Assembly: GCF_000020945.1 (NCBI RefSeq)
Contig: NC_011295.1
Coordinates: 1,302,001 to 1,366,000 of the forward strand
Direction of reading: 5' to 3'
Origin: Coprothermobacter proteolyticus DSM 5265
Lineage (GTDB): Bacteria > Coprothermobacterota > Coprothermobacteria > Coprothermobacterales > Coprothermobacteraceae
Length of the DNA stretch: 64,000 bases
Of this stretch, positions 8,849 through 17,464 are shown one piece after another. The position numbers and the translations under genes were made by a program. The notes under the pieces were generated by a model. The model did not search any database and had not been told where the DNA came from. It saw only the letters and a list, made by a program, of their open reading frames with translations. Position 1 is the first letter of the stretch. The number at the start of each line of letters is the position of its first letter.

Positions 8849-9511
8849 GTGAATTTCTCTAAAGAAAACCTGTTCGACAGATGGGCAAAAAAATACGATA
8901 GAGATGTATTTGAATCTGACCACAATAACGAATACCCTTTTGCCGGCTACAGCAAAGTACTTTCATTTATTTGGGACCGAGTGAATCCTAAGAACGATGC
9001 CAAGATTCTTGACTTGGGAGTAGGTACAGGTGTACTTTCTTCAATGCTTTATGAAGCCGGAAGCAGCATAACCGCATTAGATTGTTCTCCAAATATGTTA
9101 ACAGCTGCCAAAGAAAAGATGCCAGATGCAACCTTTATCCAGTGGGATTTCTCTAACGGGCTGCCCGAACGTTTACTGGAGCAAGCAGGCAATTATGATT
9201 ATGTAATAAGTACGTACGCGCTACACCACTTAAATGAAGAAAAACAGATTGAAATACTCCTAAGTTTGGCCACACTTCTTAAGCCGCAAGGAACAGTATT
9301 CATAGGCGACATATCCTTCGAAAAACGGGTTAATTTGGAAACCTGCAGGAAGCATTACCAAAGCCTATGGGATGATGAAGAATTCTATATCGTAGCAGAG
9401 GAAATTATCAATGTACTTTCTCATGTGTATGAATGCACGTATGATCAAATCTCTTACTGCGCAGGTGTATTAACGTTGAAACCTTTACTTTTACCTTTAA
9501 AGCCGTCATAG
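8849..9511 (+). CDS. Class I SAM-dependent methyltransferase
   Basis: 220 residues. Motif I (ILDLGVGTGVLSSML), the acidic end of strand 2 (ITALDCSPNMLTAAKEKM), and motif for strand 4 (YDYVISTYALHHL) are all present in order. The start is GTG with only a weak GTTAGG ribosome site, consistent with coupling to the gene before it. Substrate unknown; the overall pattern resembles YrrT-like small-molecule methyltransferases. Its end overlaps the convergent gene at 9506 by six bases. Confidence 0.82.
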   Translation: MNFSKENLFDRWAKKYDRDVFESDHNNEYPFAGYSKVLSFIWDRVNPKNDAKILDLGVGTGVLSSMLYEAGSSITALDCSPNMLTAAKEKMPDATFIQWDFSNGLPERLLEQAGNYDYVISTYALHHLNEEKQIEILLSLATLLKPQGTVFIGDISFEKRVNLETCRKHYQSLWDDEEFYIVAEEIINVLSHVYECTYDQISYCAGVLTLKPLLLPLKPS

Positions 9512-9832
9512 ATCACGCAAGTGTTTCTTTAACTTCCTGGTTATGTCGCTAACAATGGCAGCTTTAGTTTTCTCATACCAGCGCTGCATACCTTCATCGT
9601 AAGATATCTTCATAGTCGGTTTGGCACGCATTTCTTCTAACATTTTTGCCTCCAACTTGTATCTCCATTGATCAAGTTCCAGTGCGGAAAGTGCTTTTAC
9701 CAAGCCTTCTGGAGTATTTACCCAAAGCCACCACCGGTCTGGACTGCCCTCTTCCATTGGTAAATCGAAAAACTCTCTATAGTTTTCCGGCATGCCTAAA
9801 AGTGTTTTCACTGCCTCGTCATACTGCAGCAT
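9506..9832 (-). CDS. Hypothetical cytoplasmic protein
   Basis: 108 residues, Trp- and charge-rich, no membrane segment and no recognised domain. The ATG is preceded by AGGAGGTGTGAAGG, so translation is likely real. It is the last gene of the minus-strand unit with the NuoH-like and antiporter-like genes (24-base gap) but nothing in it resembles a hydrogenase or complex I subunit. Confidence 0.6.
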   Translation of the reverse strand: MLQYDEAVKTLLGMPENYREFFDLPMEEGSPDRWWLWVNTPEGLVKALSALELDQWRYKLEAKMLEEMRAKPTMKISYDEGMQRWYEKTKAAIVSDITRKLKKHLRDL

Positions 9833-9856
9833 ACCTTCACACCTCCTATTGTTAGG

Positions 9857-10774
9857 TCATAAAGATGTCAAGACCAGACTAATAAACGACAGAACAACCA
9901 CCAAAGTATTTAAGTACCCCATGAGTTTTGCTGAAGACACCATAGAGACAAGCATGCCAATCAAAGCCGAAGGGACAAAAACCATTAGTACTTTCAGAGT
10001 AGTAACTAAAACAGAGCCGGGGCCCAAGAACAGTAGAGAATAGAGAATCAATCTCACAGCAACGTTCAAAGAAGACGTTAAGAGCTGCATCCCGGCGTAT
10101 TTACTAGCACCCTTATGGAAACTTTCCAAACACTGTTGTCTGAACGGCTGAGTAATGTTTGCAAAATAAACCCCCAAAGAAACAATACCCAGCAACCCTG
10201 CTAAAGGCAGTTTACCAATTAGCCAATCTTTGAAACTAAAAGCACTGGGGCTACTACCACTTAGTATGTCTCCCCACTGCACATTCACGATGTCAGTAAG
10301 TTTAAGCGACCCCACAGTAGCTGCCACAACGAAAGCCACAAGGACCAAAGACAAATCAACAGCCCAAACGTTCCATCCATGAGCGTGCTGGCATTTATCA
10401 GAAGTTTCTACTAACGACTTTGCCGCCAGATTCATAAGCAAAGAGCTGGCAAATAACCCAAAGCTCACAACTAAAAGATCGCCGTGAACTGCCATGGTAG
10501 GCACAGAAGTGAACGGAAGCAGCCATACCAAGAATACAGGCACTGCCAAGGCAAGAATAAACAGGAGGTTTGGTAGCCAACCCAAATCGGTAGAAGGCTC
10601 CTTGAAAAAAGCTACCACATCCGTAAAAGGCTTCCAGAAAGGCACATGCTGGTCGGTTGGCTTACTTAGGTTCCTCAACCACTGAAAAACGCCAACAAGA
10701 AAAAGGCCAACAAACATGTAAAACAGCGGTAGCAGTAAAAGGACAAAGGCACCCAAAATATTCTCTATGGTCAT
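9857..10774 (-). CDS. NuoH/HyfC-like membrane subunit of a complex-I-type ion pump
   Basis: 305 residues with about eight membrane helices. The pattern fits the NADHdh (subunit 1/NuoH, HyfC, EchB) family: GLFLVGVFQW with LRNLSKPTDQHVPFWKPF (amphipathic segment after helix 1), a Lys/Glu-bearing loop (KSLVETSDKCQ), and helices to the end. In complex I and group 4 hydrogenases this subunit connects the redox arm to the antiporter-like subunits. Its ATG overlaps the stop of the antiporter-like gene (ATGA), indicating coupling. No NuoB, C, D or I partner is encoded nearby, so the redox partner is elsewhere or missing. Confidence 0.7.
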   Translation of the reverse strand: MTIENILGAFVLLLLPLFYMFVGLFLVGVFQWLRNLSKPTDQHVPFWKPFTDVVAFFKEPSTDLGWLPNLLFILALAVPVFLVWLLPFTSVPTMAVHGDLLVVSFGLFASSLLMNLAAKSLVETSDKCQHAHGWNVWAVDLSLVLVAFVVAATVGSLKLTDIVNVQWGDILSGSSPSAFSFKDWLIGKLPLAGLLGIVSLGVYFANITQPFRQQCLESFHKGASKYAGMQLLTSSLNVAVRLILYSLLFLGPGSVLVTTLKVLMVFVPSALIGMLVSMVSSAKLMGYLNTLVVVLSFISLVLTSL

Positions 10775-12540
10775 AGGTTATCACCTTCTTTTGGAAACTC
10801 ATCAGAGTCATGATCTGCAGCAGGCAAATCAGGAGAACTTTCTTCGCTATTGGAATTGGTAGATCCGCCTGCTTCCTCGCTAGAGCCAAAACTCCATACC
10901 AAGGCTGCCATGAGCACTGCCGCTATCAGAATGGCGAAAACGTACAAACTATTCCAACTACCCGCAGCGGTTTGTGTGTTGAAATCAAACACAAAGAATT
11001 CCGACAAGGACTTGAGAGGTTTGCTTAGTAGTTTTTGTAAGCTGGTATTGAAAACACCTAAACCCAGAATTCCGACGCTGATCAAAATGCTTACCAACAT
11101 GCTCACAATGCCTCTTTCGCGAATGCCGCTGGGTTTCTTAACGAGAAGGAAGCTACCAAGATACTTTATCGTGCAAAGTAGTAAACACAAGGTAACTAGC
11201 AGGAGCAAACCAGGAAGCACATAAAGATCCATCTCGAAGAAGGCTGTGTAAATCATGTATAAAGCACCGAACCCAATTAAAGGTGGCAAACCAGTGGCAG
11301 ATAAACCACTGATCAAAGACAAAACACTGGTGTAAGGCATCCTACGCCATAGAGGTAATTGCTCCACTGACTCTTTAGTCTCTTCACCTTCACTAGACAA
11401 GCTATTTTCCGTAGACCAGCCAGCTGCCACATACAAACCAGTCTGGGACAAACTGTGAGCATAGGCCATCATAACAGTACCTATGAATGCAGCAGGCAAA
11501 TAATCCACTTCCATGGGCATGAAGGGCAATATGATCGCAACATAAGAGAGCTGTAGGCTGGAAATGTAGCTGAGTAAGGTTAGATAATCGTCAGATTTCA
11601 AAGCCTTATGGGTGAAGTATACCGCTCCAGCTATTACCACGCCGCCAATTACCAAACTTCCAACAGGCAAAGAAACCAAAGACCCAAAGTGCGAAAGCCA
11701 TTCTGCTCCGGTAAACAAAGACATGGATAACATACCGAAAAGCCCTGCCTTGGTTGTAGCTCCCGAGAGGTAAGCAGCAGCAACAGGATCCACACTTTTC
11801 AATGTGCGTTCCATTGAAAAGTGGAACGGGAACACGCCCATATTACTAAGGAACACCAAGAAAAGAAGCAGTAACCCAAGCACTGACGGCATATTGAAGG
11901 AAGTTAACTTTTCTGCAACAGCGCCATAACTGGAATCCCAACCGTATGCAGAAAGCAAAATGACTGCAACCAAGAACAAGGTTGACCAAAAAACATTACT
12001 AACCAAGCTCGCTTTCACAACATCTTTTTCATGTGTGGTTAATCGCACAATGAAAAATCCAGACCAAAGCATGATTTCCCACGCCAAAAACATGGAAAGA
12101 TAAGTCCTGGAGGTGAGTACTAAGAAGACACCTATGCTGCCAATTAAACTAAGTGCAACGAACTGCTCGATCCAATGTTTCTCCTTGATGTCGAACAAAG
12201 CCAGATAAACTAAGATCAGCGTAACGAGCACTGTGGGCCATAAAACTCTAGCAATACCAGTCCAGATAAAAGATATGTTAGCTTTGTACACAGAAAACTG
12301 AATGTGTTCCGCTGCAATACCCAATTCGTAGAAACAGCCATAGCCCGTAGCAAATAGGCCGATTAGCAAACTTAAAACCCGACTCCAACTCGTACGTATA
12401 ACAGATAACAGCCCAGAGGCCACAGCGCACAGAACAAAAACCAATACAAGTACAGTCATCAGACTCCAACTCGTACGAATAACAGATAACAGCCCAGAGG
12501 CCACAGCGCACAGAACAAAAACCAATACAAGTGCAGTCAT
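10771..12540 (-). CDS. Antiporter-like membrane subunit (NuoL/N, HyfB, MrpA/D family) with duplicated N-terminus
   Basis: 589 residues with about 14-15 membrane helices. The proton_antipo_M core is recognisable: the helix-5 Glu (LAWEIMLWSGFF) and the helix-7/8 Lys segment (AAYLSGATTKAGLFGML) are kept. The later HxxFK-type segment reads AYAHSLSQTGLYVAAG, so the usual Lys there appears to be lost. The C-terminal ~45 residues are a soluble Ser/Asp/Glu-rich tail. Residues 1-27 and 28-54 are almost identical because of an 81-bp tandem duplication. AGGAGGTGA precedes ATG 12540, while the second copy's ATG (12459) has no ribosome site, so the duplicated helix is probably made. Confidence 0.78.
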   Translation of the reverse strand: MTALVLVFVLCAVASGLLSVIRTSWSLMTVLVLVFVLCAVASGLLSVIRTSWSRVLSLLIGLFATGYGCFYELGIAAEHIQFSVYKANISFIWTGIARVLWPTVLVTLILVYLALFDIKEKHWIEQFVALSLIGSIGVFLVLTSRTYLSMFLAWEIMLWSGFFIVRLTTHEKDVVKASLVSNVFWSTLFLVAVILLSAYGWDSSYGAVAEKLTSFNMPSVLGLLLLFLVFLSNMGVFPFHFSMERTLKSVDPVAAAYLSGATTKAGLFGMLSMSLFTGAEWLSHFGSLVSLPVGSLVIGGVVIAGAVYFTHKALKSDDYLTLLSYISSLQLSYVAIILPFMPMEVDYLPAAFIGTVMMAYAHSLSQTGLYVAAGWSTENSLSSEGEETKESVEQLPLWRRMPYTSVLSLISGLSATGLPPLIGFGALYMIYTAFFEMDLYVLPGLLLLVTLCLLLCTIKYLGSFLLVKKPSGIRERGIVSMLVSILISVGILGLGVFNTSLQKLLSKPLKSLSEFFVFDFNTQTAAGSWNSLYVFAILIAAVLMAALVWSFGSSEEAGGSTNSNSEESSPDLPAADHDSDEFPKEGDNL

Positions 12541-12542
12541 CA
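12381..12542. repeat. Tandem duplication, 2 x 81 bp
   Basis: 12381-12461 and 12462-12542 differ at only two positions (T/A near 12397/12478 and A/G near 12452/12533). The repeat is in frame and duplicates 27 codons at the start of the antiporter-like gene. Confidence 0.95.
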
Positions 12543-12773
12543 GCCTTCACCTCCTGCAAAAACTTGCTAGCGCACTACAGTTAAGAATTAATATCGCCCT
12601 ACACTCTTAGCTGTAAGAACTCATTTTGCCACAAGCATTTCCATTTTAAATTACATCTTCACGATCGTTGCTATTCCTGAAGAGGCTATTGAATAAAGCA
12701 AGCTTACACAATGACAAGTGTTAGACCATAGGAATTACCTCCATAGTAGAATGGACTTTGGGAGGTGTTTTAG

Positions 12774-13949
12774 TTGGATAAAAGCTTTTTCGACCAAGTG
12801 GTAGACCGTAAAGGTACCAACTCCAGCAAGTGGGATGGCCTTAAGAACGTTTATGGTACCGATGATGCGATTCCCATGTGGGTAGCGGACATGGACTTTA
12901 GAAGTCCTCCCGAAGTGGTGGAAGCAATTAAAGAGCGGGCTCAGCATGGCATATTTGGTTATACCACCGTAGACGAGCAGTACTACGCAGAGGTAGCCCG
13001 GTGGTGGCAAAGGCGGCACGGCTGGGACGTGAAGCATGATTGGATTGTTACTTCACCAGGTACCATCTCTGCTCTTAGCGTAGCTGTAAGAACGTTTACC
13101 TCGCCAGGAGATGGTATTATCATCCAGCCACCCGTTTACCCACCTTTTGAAAGAACCGTAAGGCTAGCAGGGAGGCAAGTGCTGTACAACCAGCTAATGC
13201 TAAACAACAGTGGTCGTTACACCATGAATTTGGAAGATTTGGATAAACAGTTAAGTCAAGGAGCAAAAATGTTCATTTTTTGCAGTCCACATAATCCCGT
13301 GGGACGTGTTTGGAACAAAGAAGAACTCAAAGAACTTGCAGCCGTACTCAGCAAATATGAAGATGTAGTGATTTTTGATGACGAACTCTGGGCAGATTTT
13401 GTTTTTCCTCCCAACGTTCATTATCCACTCTTAAATGTAGCGCCAGAGCTAGCGAAACGCACAATCACTGCAACATCAGTTAGCAAAACCTTCAATTTGG
13501 CAGGTTTAGAAAACACAAACTTGTTTATTCCGGATGAACAGTTAAGAAAAACATTTGAGGAAGCCATGTTCGCTTTAGCATTGAACAAAACAAATCTGTT
13601 TGCGATTGTGGCTACTAAGGCAGCCTACAGTTGCGGTGAGCCATGGCTTGATTTGCTTCTTGACTATCTGCAGGAAAACTTGCAGTTCATAAAAACATTT
13701 CTACAGGAAAAAATGCCCACGGTAAGTGTAATAGAGCCAGAGGGAACCTATCTAGCGTGGTTTGACATAAGGCAGCTCCATATGAGCTCTGCTGAAGTAA
13801 GCCAGAAGCTACTGCATGAAGGAAAAGTTGCCGTGGAAGAAGGAACCATGTTCGGTCCCGGTGGAGAAGGATTCCTAAGAGTGAACTATGCTATGCCTCG
13901 CACACTACTTAAGCAAGCTCTGGAAGGTATGTCAAAAGCCTTAGCATAG
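12774..13949 (+). CDS. patB: PLP-dependent C-S lyase/aminotransferase of the MalY/PatB family
   Basis: 391 residues, fold-type I. The start motif IPMWVADMDFRSPPEV, SPGTISALSVAV, QPPVYPPF, CSPHNPVGRVW, DDELWADF and the PLP lysine in SVSKTFNLAGL are all typical of MalY/PatB cystathionine beta-lyases. The family splits cystathionine or cysteine conjugates to thiol, pyruvate and ammonia. The TTG start has GGGAGGTGT ten bases upstream. It faces away from the antiporter operon and ends at a strong terminator shared with the sulfur-relay operon on the other strand, itself a suggestive pairing for sulfur metabolism. Confidence 0.88.
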   Translation: MDKSFFDQVVDRKGTNSSKWDGLKNVYGTDDAIPMWVADMDFRSPPEVVEAIKERAQHGIFGYTTVDEQYYAEVARWWQRRHGWDVKHDWIVTSPGTISALSVAVRTFTSPGDGIIIQPPVYPPFERTVRLAGRQVLYNQLMLNNSGRYTMNLEDLDKQLSQGAKMFIFCSPHNPVGRVWNKEELKELAAVLSKYEDVVIFDDELWADFVFPPNVHYPLLNVAPELAKRTITATSVSKTFNLAGLENTNLFIPDEQLRKTFEEAMFALALNKTNLFAIVATKAAYSCGEPWLDLLLDYLQENLQFIKTFLQEKMPTVSVIEPEGTYLAWFDIRQLHMSSAEVSQKLLHEGKVAVEEGTMFGPGGEGFLRVNYAMPRTLLKQALEGMSKALA

Positions 13950-13969
13950 TAGCAATGTAAGGAAATAAA

Positions 13970-14003
13970 AAGGGCTCCTCATCTTTGATGAGGAGCCCTT
14001 CCC
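13970..14003. terminator. Bidirectional terminator between patB and the tus operon
   Basis: GGGCTCCTCATC and GATGAGGAGCCC form a perfect 12-bp stem with a TTT loop. On the minus strand the stem is followed by TTTTTATTT, so it ends the sulfur-relay operon; on the plus strand it follows patB but with a C-rich tail. Confidence 0.9.
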
Positions 14004-14051
14004 CTGCATCTCAACGCACACCAAAACGTTGTGCAAAAAGCTTACCAGCCT

Positions 14052-14339
14052 TTAGCTAATTATCTTAGGATTTTTCTCAATCAGGTCTACAATGCCTTCG
14101 TAGTCCACCACATTAGCGTTTACAGTGCTTGGATCATAACCTCGCGCAATCAAGTCGTCTTTGCAAGCGTAAACATTCACGCCGCGCTCTTTTAGTTCGT
14201 CCACAAGTTCTGGCTTAGCTACAGCATAAAGCACGCCGTCCTGTATGAGTAGCAGATCGTCCCCGTCCATGGCAGCATCAAAGAGCAGCGAGTTCAGCAT
14301 TTTTCCGTTTGGGCTGAATTTCACCATTATTAGCGACAT
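14052..14339 (-). CDS. DsrH/TusB-like sulfur relay protein
   Basis: 95 residues. The small DsrH-type fold is suggested by LLLIQDGVLYAVAK and the following KERGVNVYACKDDLIARG segment. The start is ATG 14339, directly behind AAGGAGGTGCC. In TusBCD/DsrEFH complexes this subunit pairs with the E and F subunits to pass persulfide sulfur. It is the last gene of the five-gene minus-strand operon. Confidence 0.72.
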   Translation of the reverse strand: MSLIMVKFSPNGKMLNSLLFDAAMDGDDLLLIQDGVLYAVAKPELVDELKERGVNVYACKDDLIARGYDPSTVNANVVDYEGIVDLIEKNPKIIS

Positions 14340-14355
14340 CACTGGCACCTCCTTC

Positions 14356-14715
14356 TTAAAACCACAGCACGGTATCATACTCGTGCAAAAGCTTTGGCAA
14401 GTCCTTTTCTGATATGAGTTCAGCATGCCACCTAGGATCGATGTCCTCTTCTTTTATCTTTCGCCAATCCAAGCACTCTTTTACAGCGTAAACCTTTGTC
14501 CCATAACGCTCAATGTACTTAAATGTGGTATTTAGTGGAAGCAAACCAAGATGTTCTGGTTTGGTTTCTTTGTTCAAAGCAATAACCGCGTCGCGTACCA
14601 ACAAAACGGCAGGCTCTATGTCCTCAGCATACATACCAAAGACGCACCTAAATGCCTCATTGACCCAAATGGAGCCCACAGGGGATTGATAGACTGCAAA
14701 CAACACTTTTCTCAT
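14356..14715 (-). CDS. DsrF/TusC-like sulfur relay protein
   Basis: 119 residues. KVLFAVYQSPVGSIWVNEAFRCVFGM followed by VLLVRDAVIAL fits the DsrE/F-like Rossmann-type fold. The start is ATG 14715 behind AGGAGGTGG. It lies 12 bases after the DsrE-like gene and 16 before the DsrH-like one, the order seen in dsrEFH and tusDCB clusters. Confidence 0.72.
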   Translation of the reverse strand: MRKVLFAVYQSPVGSIWVNEAFRCVFGMYAEDIEPAVLLVRDAVIALNKETKPEHLGLLPLNTTFKYIERYGTKVYAVKECLDWRKIKEEDIDPRWHAELISEKDLPKLLHEYDTVLWF

Positions 14716-14727
14716 TCTAGCCACCTC

Positions 14728-15081
14728 CTACACTGCGAAGTTGACGTAGCGATCTGCTGTGGCCAGTAGCGTAGCCATCTCAGGCACGCCGCTAAGCTCA
14801 GCACCTGGCGTAGCCGTTTCAATGTCAAGTCCACGATATTCAAAACAAAGTCCACAGATATGGATCTCTGCTCCCCTGTCAGCCAAGTCTTTGAGCAGAT
14901 TTGGTATATTCCTATCTATTCTGATTGGCCTAACTTTGGTGTTCACGGAAAGCACAGAATCAGCGAATAAAAAGATGGATACCTTGTGACCTTTCTTCAA
15001 AGCCGCATCAGCTATCTTTATAGCGCTATCCATATCCTCATAGCTGTAAGGCGGATTAATTACCTGTAAAACAATGTGCAT
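14728..15081 (-). CDS. DsrE/TusD-like sulfur relay protein
   Basis: 117 residues. The DsrE fold signature includes INPPYSYEDMDSAIKIADAALKKGHKVSIF and the segment HICGLCFEYRG, whose Cys pair lies where the persulfide-carrying Cys of DsrE/TusD is found. GGGAGGG precedes the ATG. Only two bases separate it from the YeeE-like transporter gene, so the two are probably translated together. Confidence 0.78.
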   Translation of the reverse strand: MHIVLQVINPPYSYEDMDSAIKIADAALKKGHKVSIFLFADSVLSVNTKVRPIRIDRNIPNLLKDLADRGAEIHICGLCFEYRGLDIETATPGAELSGVPEMATLLATADRYVNFAV

Positions 15082-15083
15082 TA

Positions 15084-16082
15084 CTAATCCCTCCCGTAAA
15101 GCAACCAGTACATGAACCAGTTACCAAGTATGAAGAATGCAGTAGCCAGAAGAGAACTGATTGCCAAGTGAGGCACACCGCTCAAGAAGTGCCCAATATT
15201 GCAACCTCCGGCCACACCAGCGCCCCAACCCATCAAAGCGCCACCTATGACAGCATACACATAAGCTTTGGGATCTTTCGGGAATCGGATCTTGAACTCC
15301 TTGAAAATTAAAGCAGCAATAAATGCTCCAATGATGATGCCGAAAACTTCCATACCGATCCAGTTATAAGGTGCATCAGTTAAAGTAGCAGTAAATAAGT
15401 TAATCCAACCACCGGTAATACCTAAACTGTAGCTCTGGTTAGACCAGTAAGCCAGCATACCCACAAGACCAATTAGAATTCCACCCACAGTCCAGTGCAT
15501 GGGTGCTTTCCTCTGAGAAGTCTTGGTGAAGAACAAATATGCAAAGATGATCAAAGCAAAAACAATCGCAACAATCCATGGATCGATACCCAGTAAATTA
15601 GCAACTGTTGGGGCTACCTGTCCATCTTTGGCAGCATAAACTCCTGGGTTCTCCATGGTAACAGTGATGGGTTTGCCAAACAGAGCAGTAATGGGTTTTA
15701 GTTTTCCATTTCTAGCAGCTCCGGCAAAAAGGGCGTAAAAAGTGGCAGCAATAATCGCTACGGCATTCCCCTCACCTATTCTGTAAGTAACACCACTAGC
15801 GCAGCCTCCTGCTAGAACCATACCCATACCAAATGCGAAACCACCTACAATCTGAGCAGCAGGAATGAATGCTGATGGGTTCAGCTTAATTACACCTATA
15901 GCAGCCATCAGCTGAAACCCAATGGTTTCCACTGCAATTGCCATTAGTCCTTGTTTCCACAACCAATTGTCTTTAAAATAGCGAACATCTCTAATAGCAG
16001 AGTTAAAACACATTCTAGAGCGCTGAAGCAGGAAACCAAACAGAAGACCAACAATGAGTCCACCAATCAACGTGCCTTGCAT
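15084..16082 (-). CDS. YeeE/YedE-type sulfur (thiosulfate) transporter
   Basis: 332 residues, about nine membrane helices. The three conserved Cys motifs of this family are present: QRSRMCFNSAIRD near the N-terminus, VLAGGCASGVTYR in the middle and GVAGGCNIGHFLSG near the C-terminus, reflecting the internal duplication. Characterised YeeE proteins take up thiosulfate by relaying it along these Cys. AGGAGGT precedes the ATG. Lying between tusA and dsrE, it likely feeds sulfur to the relay proteins. Confidence 0.88.
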   Translation of the reverse strand: MQGTLIGGLIVGLLFGFLLQRSRMCFNSAIRDVRYFKDNWLWKQGLMAIAVETIGFQLMAAIGVIKLNPSAFIPAAQIVGGFAFGMGMVLAGGCASGVTYRIGEGNAVAIIAATFYALFAGAARNGKLKPITALFGKPITVTMENPGVYAAKDGQVAPTVANLLGIDPWIVAIVFALIIFAYLFFTKTSQRKAPMHWTVGGILIGLVGMLAYWSNQSYSLGITGGWINLFTATLTDAPYNWIGMEVFGIIIGAFIAALIFKEFKIRFPKDPKAYVYAVIGGALMGWGAGVAGGCNIGHFLSGVPHLAISSLLATAFFILGNWFMYWLLYGRD

Positions 16083-16128
16083 AGTCGTACCTCCTTTTCT
16101 AAAAGTGATTCACAATTAGCGTGTGCTA

Positions 16129-16368
16129 CTACTTTTTCTTGATGACGATGCGCCATTCGCTGGGGCCAGTTTCTTCAATGCTTAGTACTTCTCCTCCTTC
16201 TTTCGGCGCGCTAGCCGGGATACGTTCCTTAGAGAGTGGGTAATCAATAAGAACCTCTAGAACTTCGCCACTCTTCATACTTTTTAGTTTCCTTCTGGTC
16301 TCCACATCTGGAACTGGGCAAACTTCTCCCCTCATGTCCAACGTGTAATCTGGTTTCACCTCTGCCAA
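16129..16368 (-). CDS. tusA: TusA/SirA-like sulfur carrier
   Basis: 79 residues. The family motif CPVP at residues 17-20 supplies the persulfide Cys (Cys17), within LDMRGEVCPVP. TTG start behind AGGAGGTGT. It is the first gene of the sulfur-relay operon and the direct partner expected for the YeeE transporter (YeeE-YeeD type pairing), handing sulfur to the DsrE-like subunit. Confidence 0.9.
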   Translation of the reverse strand: MAEVKPDYTLDMRGEVCPVPDVETRRKLKSMKSGEVLEVLIDYPLSKERIPASAPKEGGEVLSIEETGPSEWRIVIKKK

Positions 16369-16404
16369 GGTTAAACACCTCCTAAATCGTGAATGGTTTC
16401 TTGT

Positions 16405-16427
16405 ATGGGTTCTTTTGTTGAACCCAT
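16405..16427. promoter_or_regulatory. Inverted repeat in the leader of the tusA operon
   Basis: ATGGGTTC (16405-16412) and GAACCCAT (16420-16427) are perfect inverted repeats around seven bases. The site is 37 bases ahead of the tusA start. It could be an operator or an RNA hairpin; there are no flanking T to make it a terminator. Confidence 0.5.
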
Positions 16428-16589
16428 CTAAACAGTATATTACCAGTTCTTTGGGAAAATATTCTACAAATTAGTACATTCAGCTCAGTGGAATCAAGCA
16501 ATTCTGCAGAAAAACACTAGAACAATGTTTTTAATCACCATATATATAGAAGACGCTACTGTACAATCAAAGCAACTAGGAGGTGCAAA

Positions 16590-17345
16590 ATGGAAAGAGA
16601 TCCCTTGAACGACTATTTGAACGTTGTAAGCAACATCCTTACACAGATTAGCAGTACCCAGCGCGAGAACTTGCTAAAAGCTTCGGACATCTTAGCCGCA
16701 TGCACAAGAAATGACGGTATCATACACACTTTTGGTGTTGGACACTCGCACTTGGTAGCTGAAGATGTGTTTTGGCGGGGAGCAACGCTGGCAAACATTC
16801 ACGCCATCTTAGAACCAAGTTTGACTGGACATCAGGAAATAACAAAGTCAGAGTATTTAGAAAAGGTAGAAGGCATTGGCAGAATTGTCGTTGATTATCA
16901 CCGCATAGCGCCACCAGATGTCCTCATAGTCATCTCCAATTCCGGTAACAACGCTGTCCCTATTGAAGTAGCTAAAGCTTGCCAAGAAAGGGACGTAAAT
17001 GTTATAGCCATAACGTCGACGCAGTATTCAGATTATTTGCGATCTTTGCATTCCTCTGGAAAGAAATTGAAGGATTATGCCACTGTGACCATTGACAACT
17101 GTTGCCCCATTGGCGATGCCGCATTGACTTTTGAAGCCTTGCCCATGGGCGTTGGTGCTTTATCTACTATTGCAGGATCTTTTATAATGCATTCGCTAGT
17201 TGTTCAAACCGTAAAAAACCTTCTTGATGGGGGCTTTACTCCAGATGTCTACTTCAACGGTTCCCTCATGGCGAACAAGCAAGAGGTTGATGAATATAAC
17301 CAAAGTGTAATCGAGAAGTATTTAACAAAAATAAGAAATTTATAA
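16590..17345 (+). CDS. SIS-domain protein (UPF0309 type), first gene of the amino-sugar operon
   Basis: 251 residues with one SIS (sugar isomerase) domain: TFGVGHSHLVAEDVFWRG near the N-terminus and the phosphosugar loop VLIVISNSGNNAVPIE. The segment HSSGKKLKDYATV and the dimer-type tail match the UPF0309 group, which also includes the protein at 20159. AGGAGGTGC precedes the ATG. Likely binds or isomerises an amino-sugar phosphate, given the PTS and NagA downstream; the reaction is not known. Confidence 0.8.
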   Translation: MERDPLNDYLNVVSNILTQISSTQRENLLKASDILAACTRNDGIIHTFGVGHSHLVAEDVFWRGATLANIHAILEPSLTGHQEITKSEYLEKVEGIGRIVVDYHRIAPPDVLIVISNSGNNAVPIEVAKACQERDVNVIAITSTQYSDYLRSLHSSGKKLKDYATVTIDNCCPIGDAALTFEALPMGVGALSTIAGSFIMHSLVVQTVKNLLDGGFTPDVYFNGSLMANKQEVDEYNQSVIEKYLTKIRNL

Positions 17346-17380
17346 CGTGAACTTAGCGTGCATTCGTATTAGAATTACTA

Positions 17381-17464
17381 ATGGAGGTGGGAAAGCAGTG
17401 TAACGCCTCCAAGGAGGTGGATCCTGACACACATATGTGGTTTAACGCCTGCATCGGGGCGTAA
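17381..17464 (+). other. Leader with small open frame and two hairpins before the PTS gene
   Basis: An ATG opens a 27-codon frame ending TAA at 17462, without a clear ribosome site. Inside it CCTCC-AA-GGAGG can fold on itself, and ACGCC ... GGCGT forms a second small stem. It may be chance, or a leader controlling entry into the PTS genes. Confidence 0.3.
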
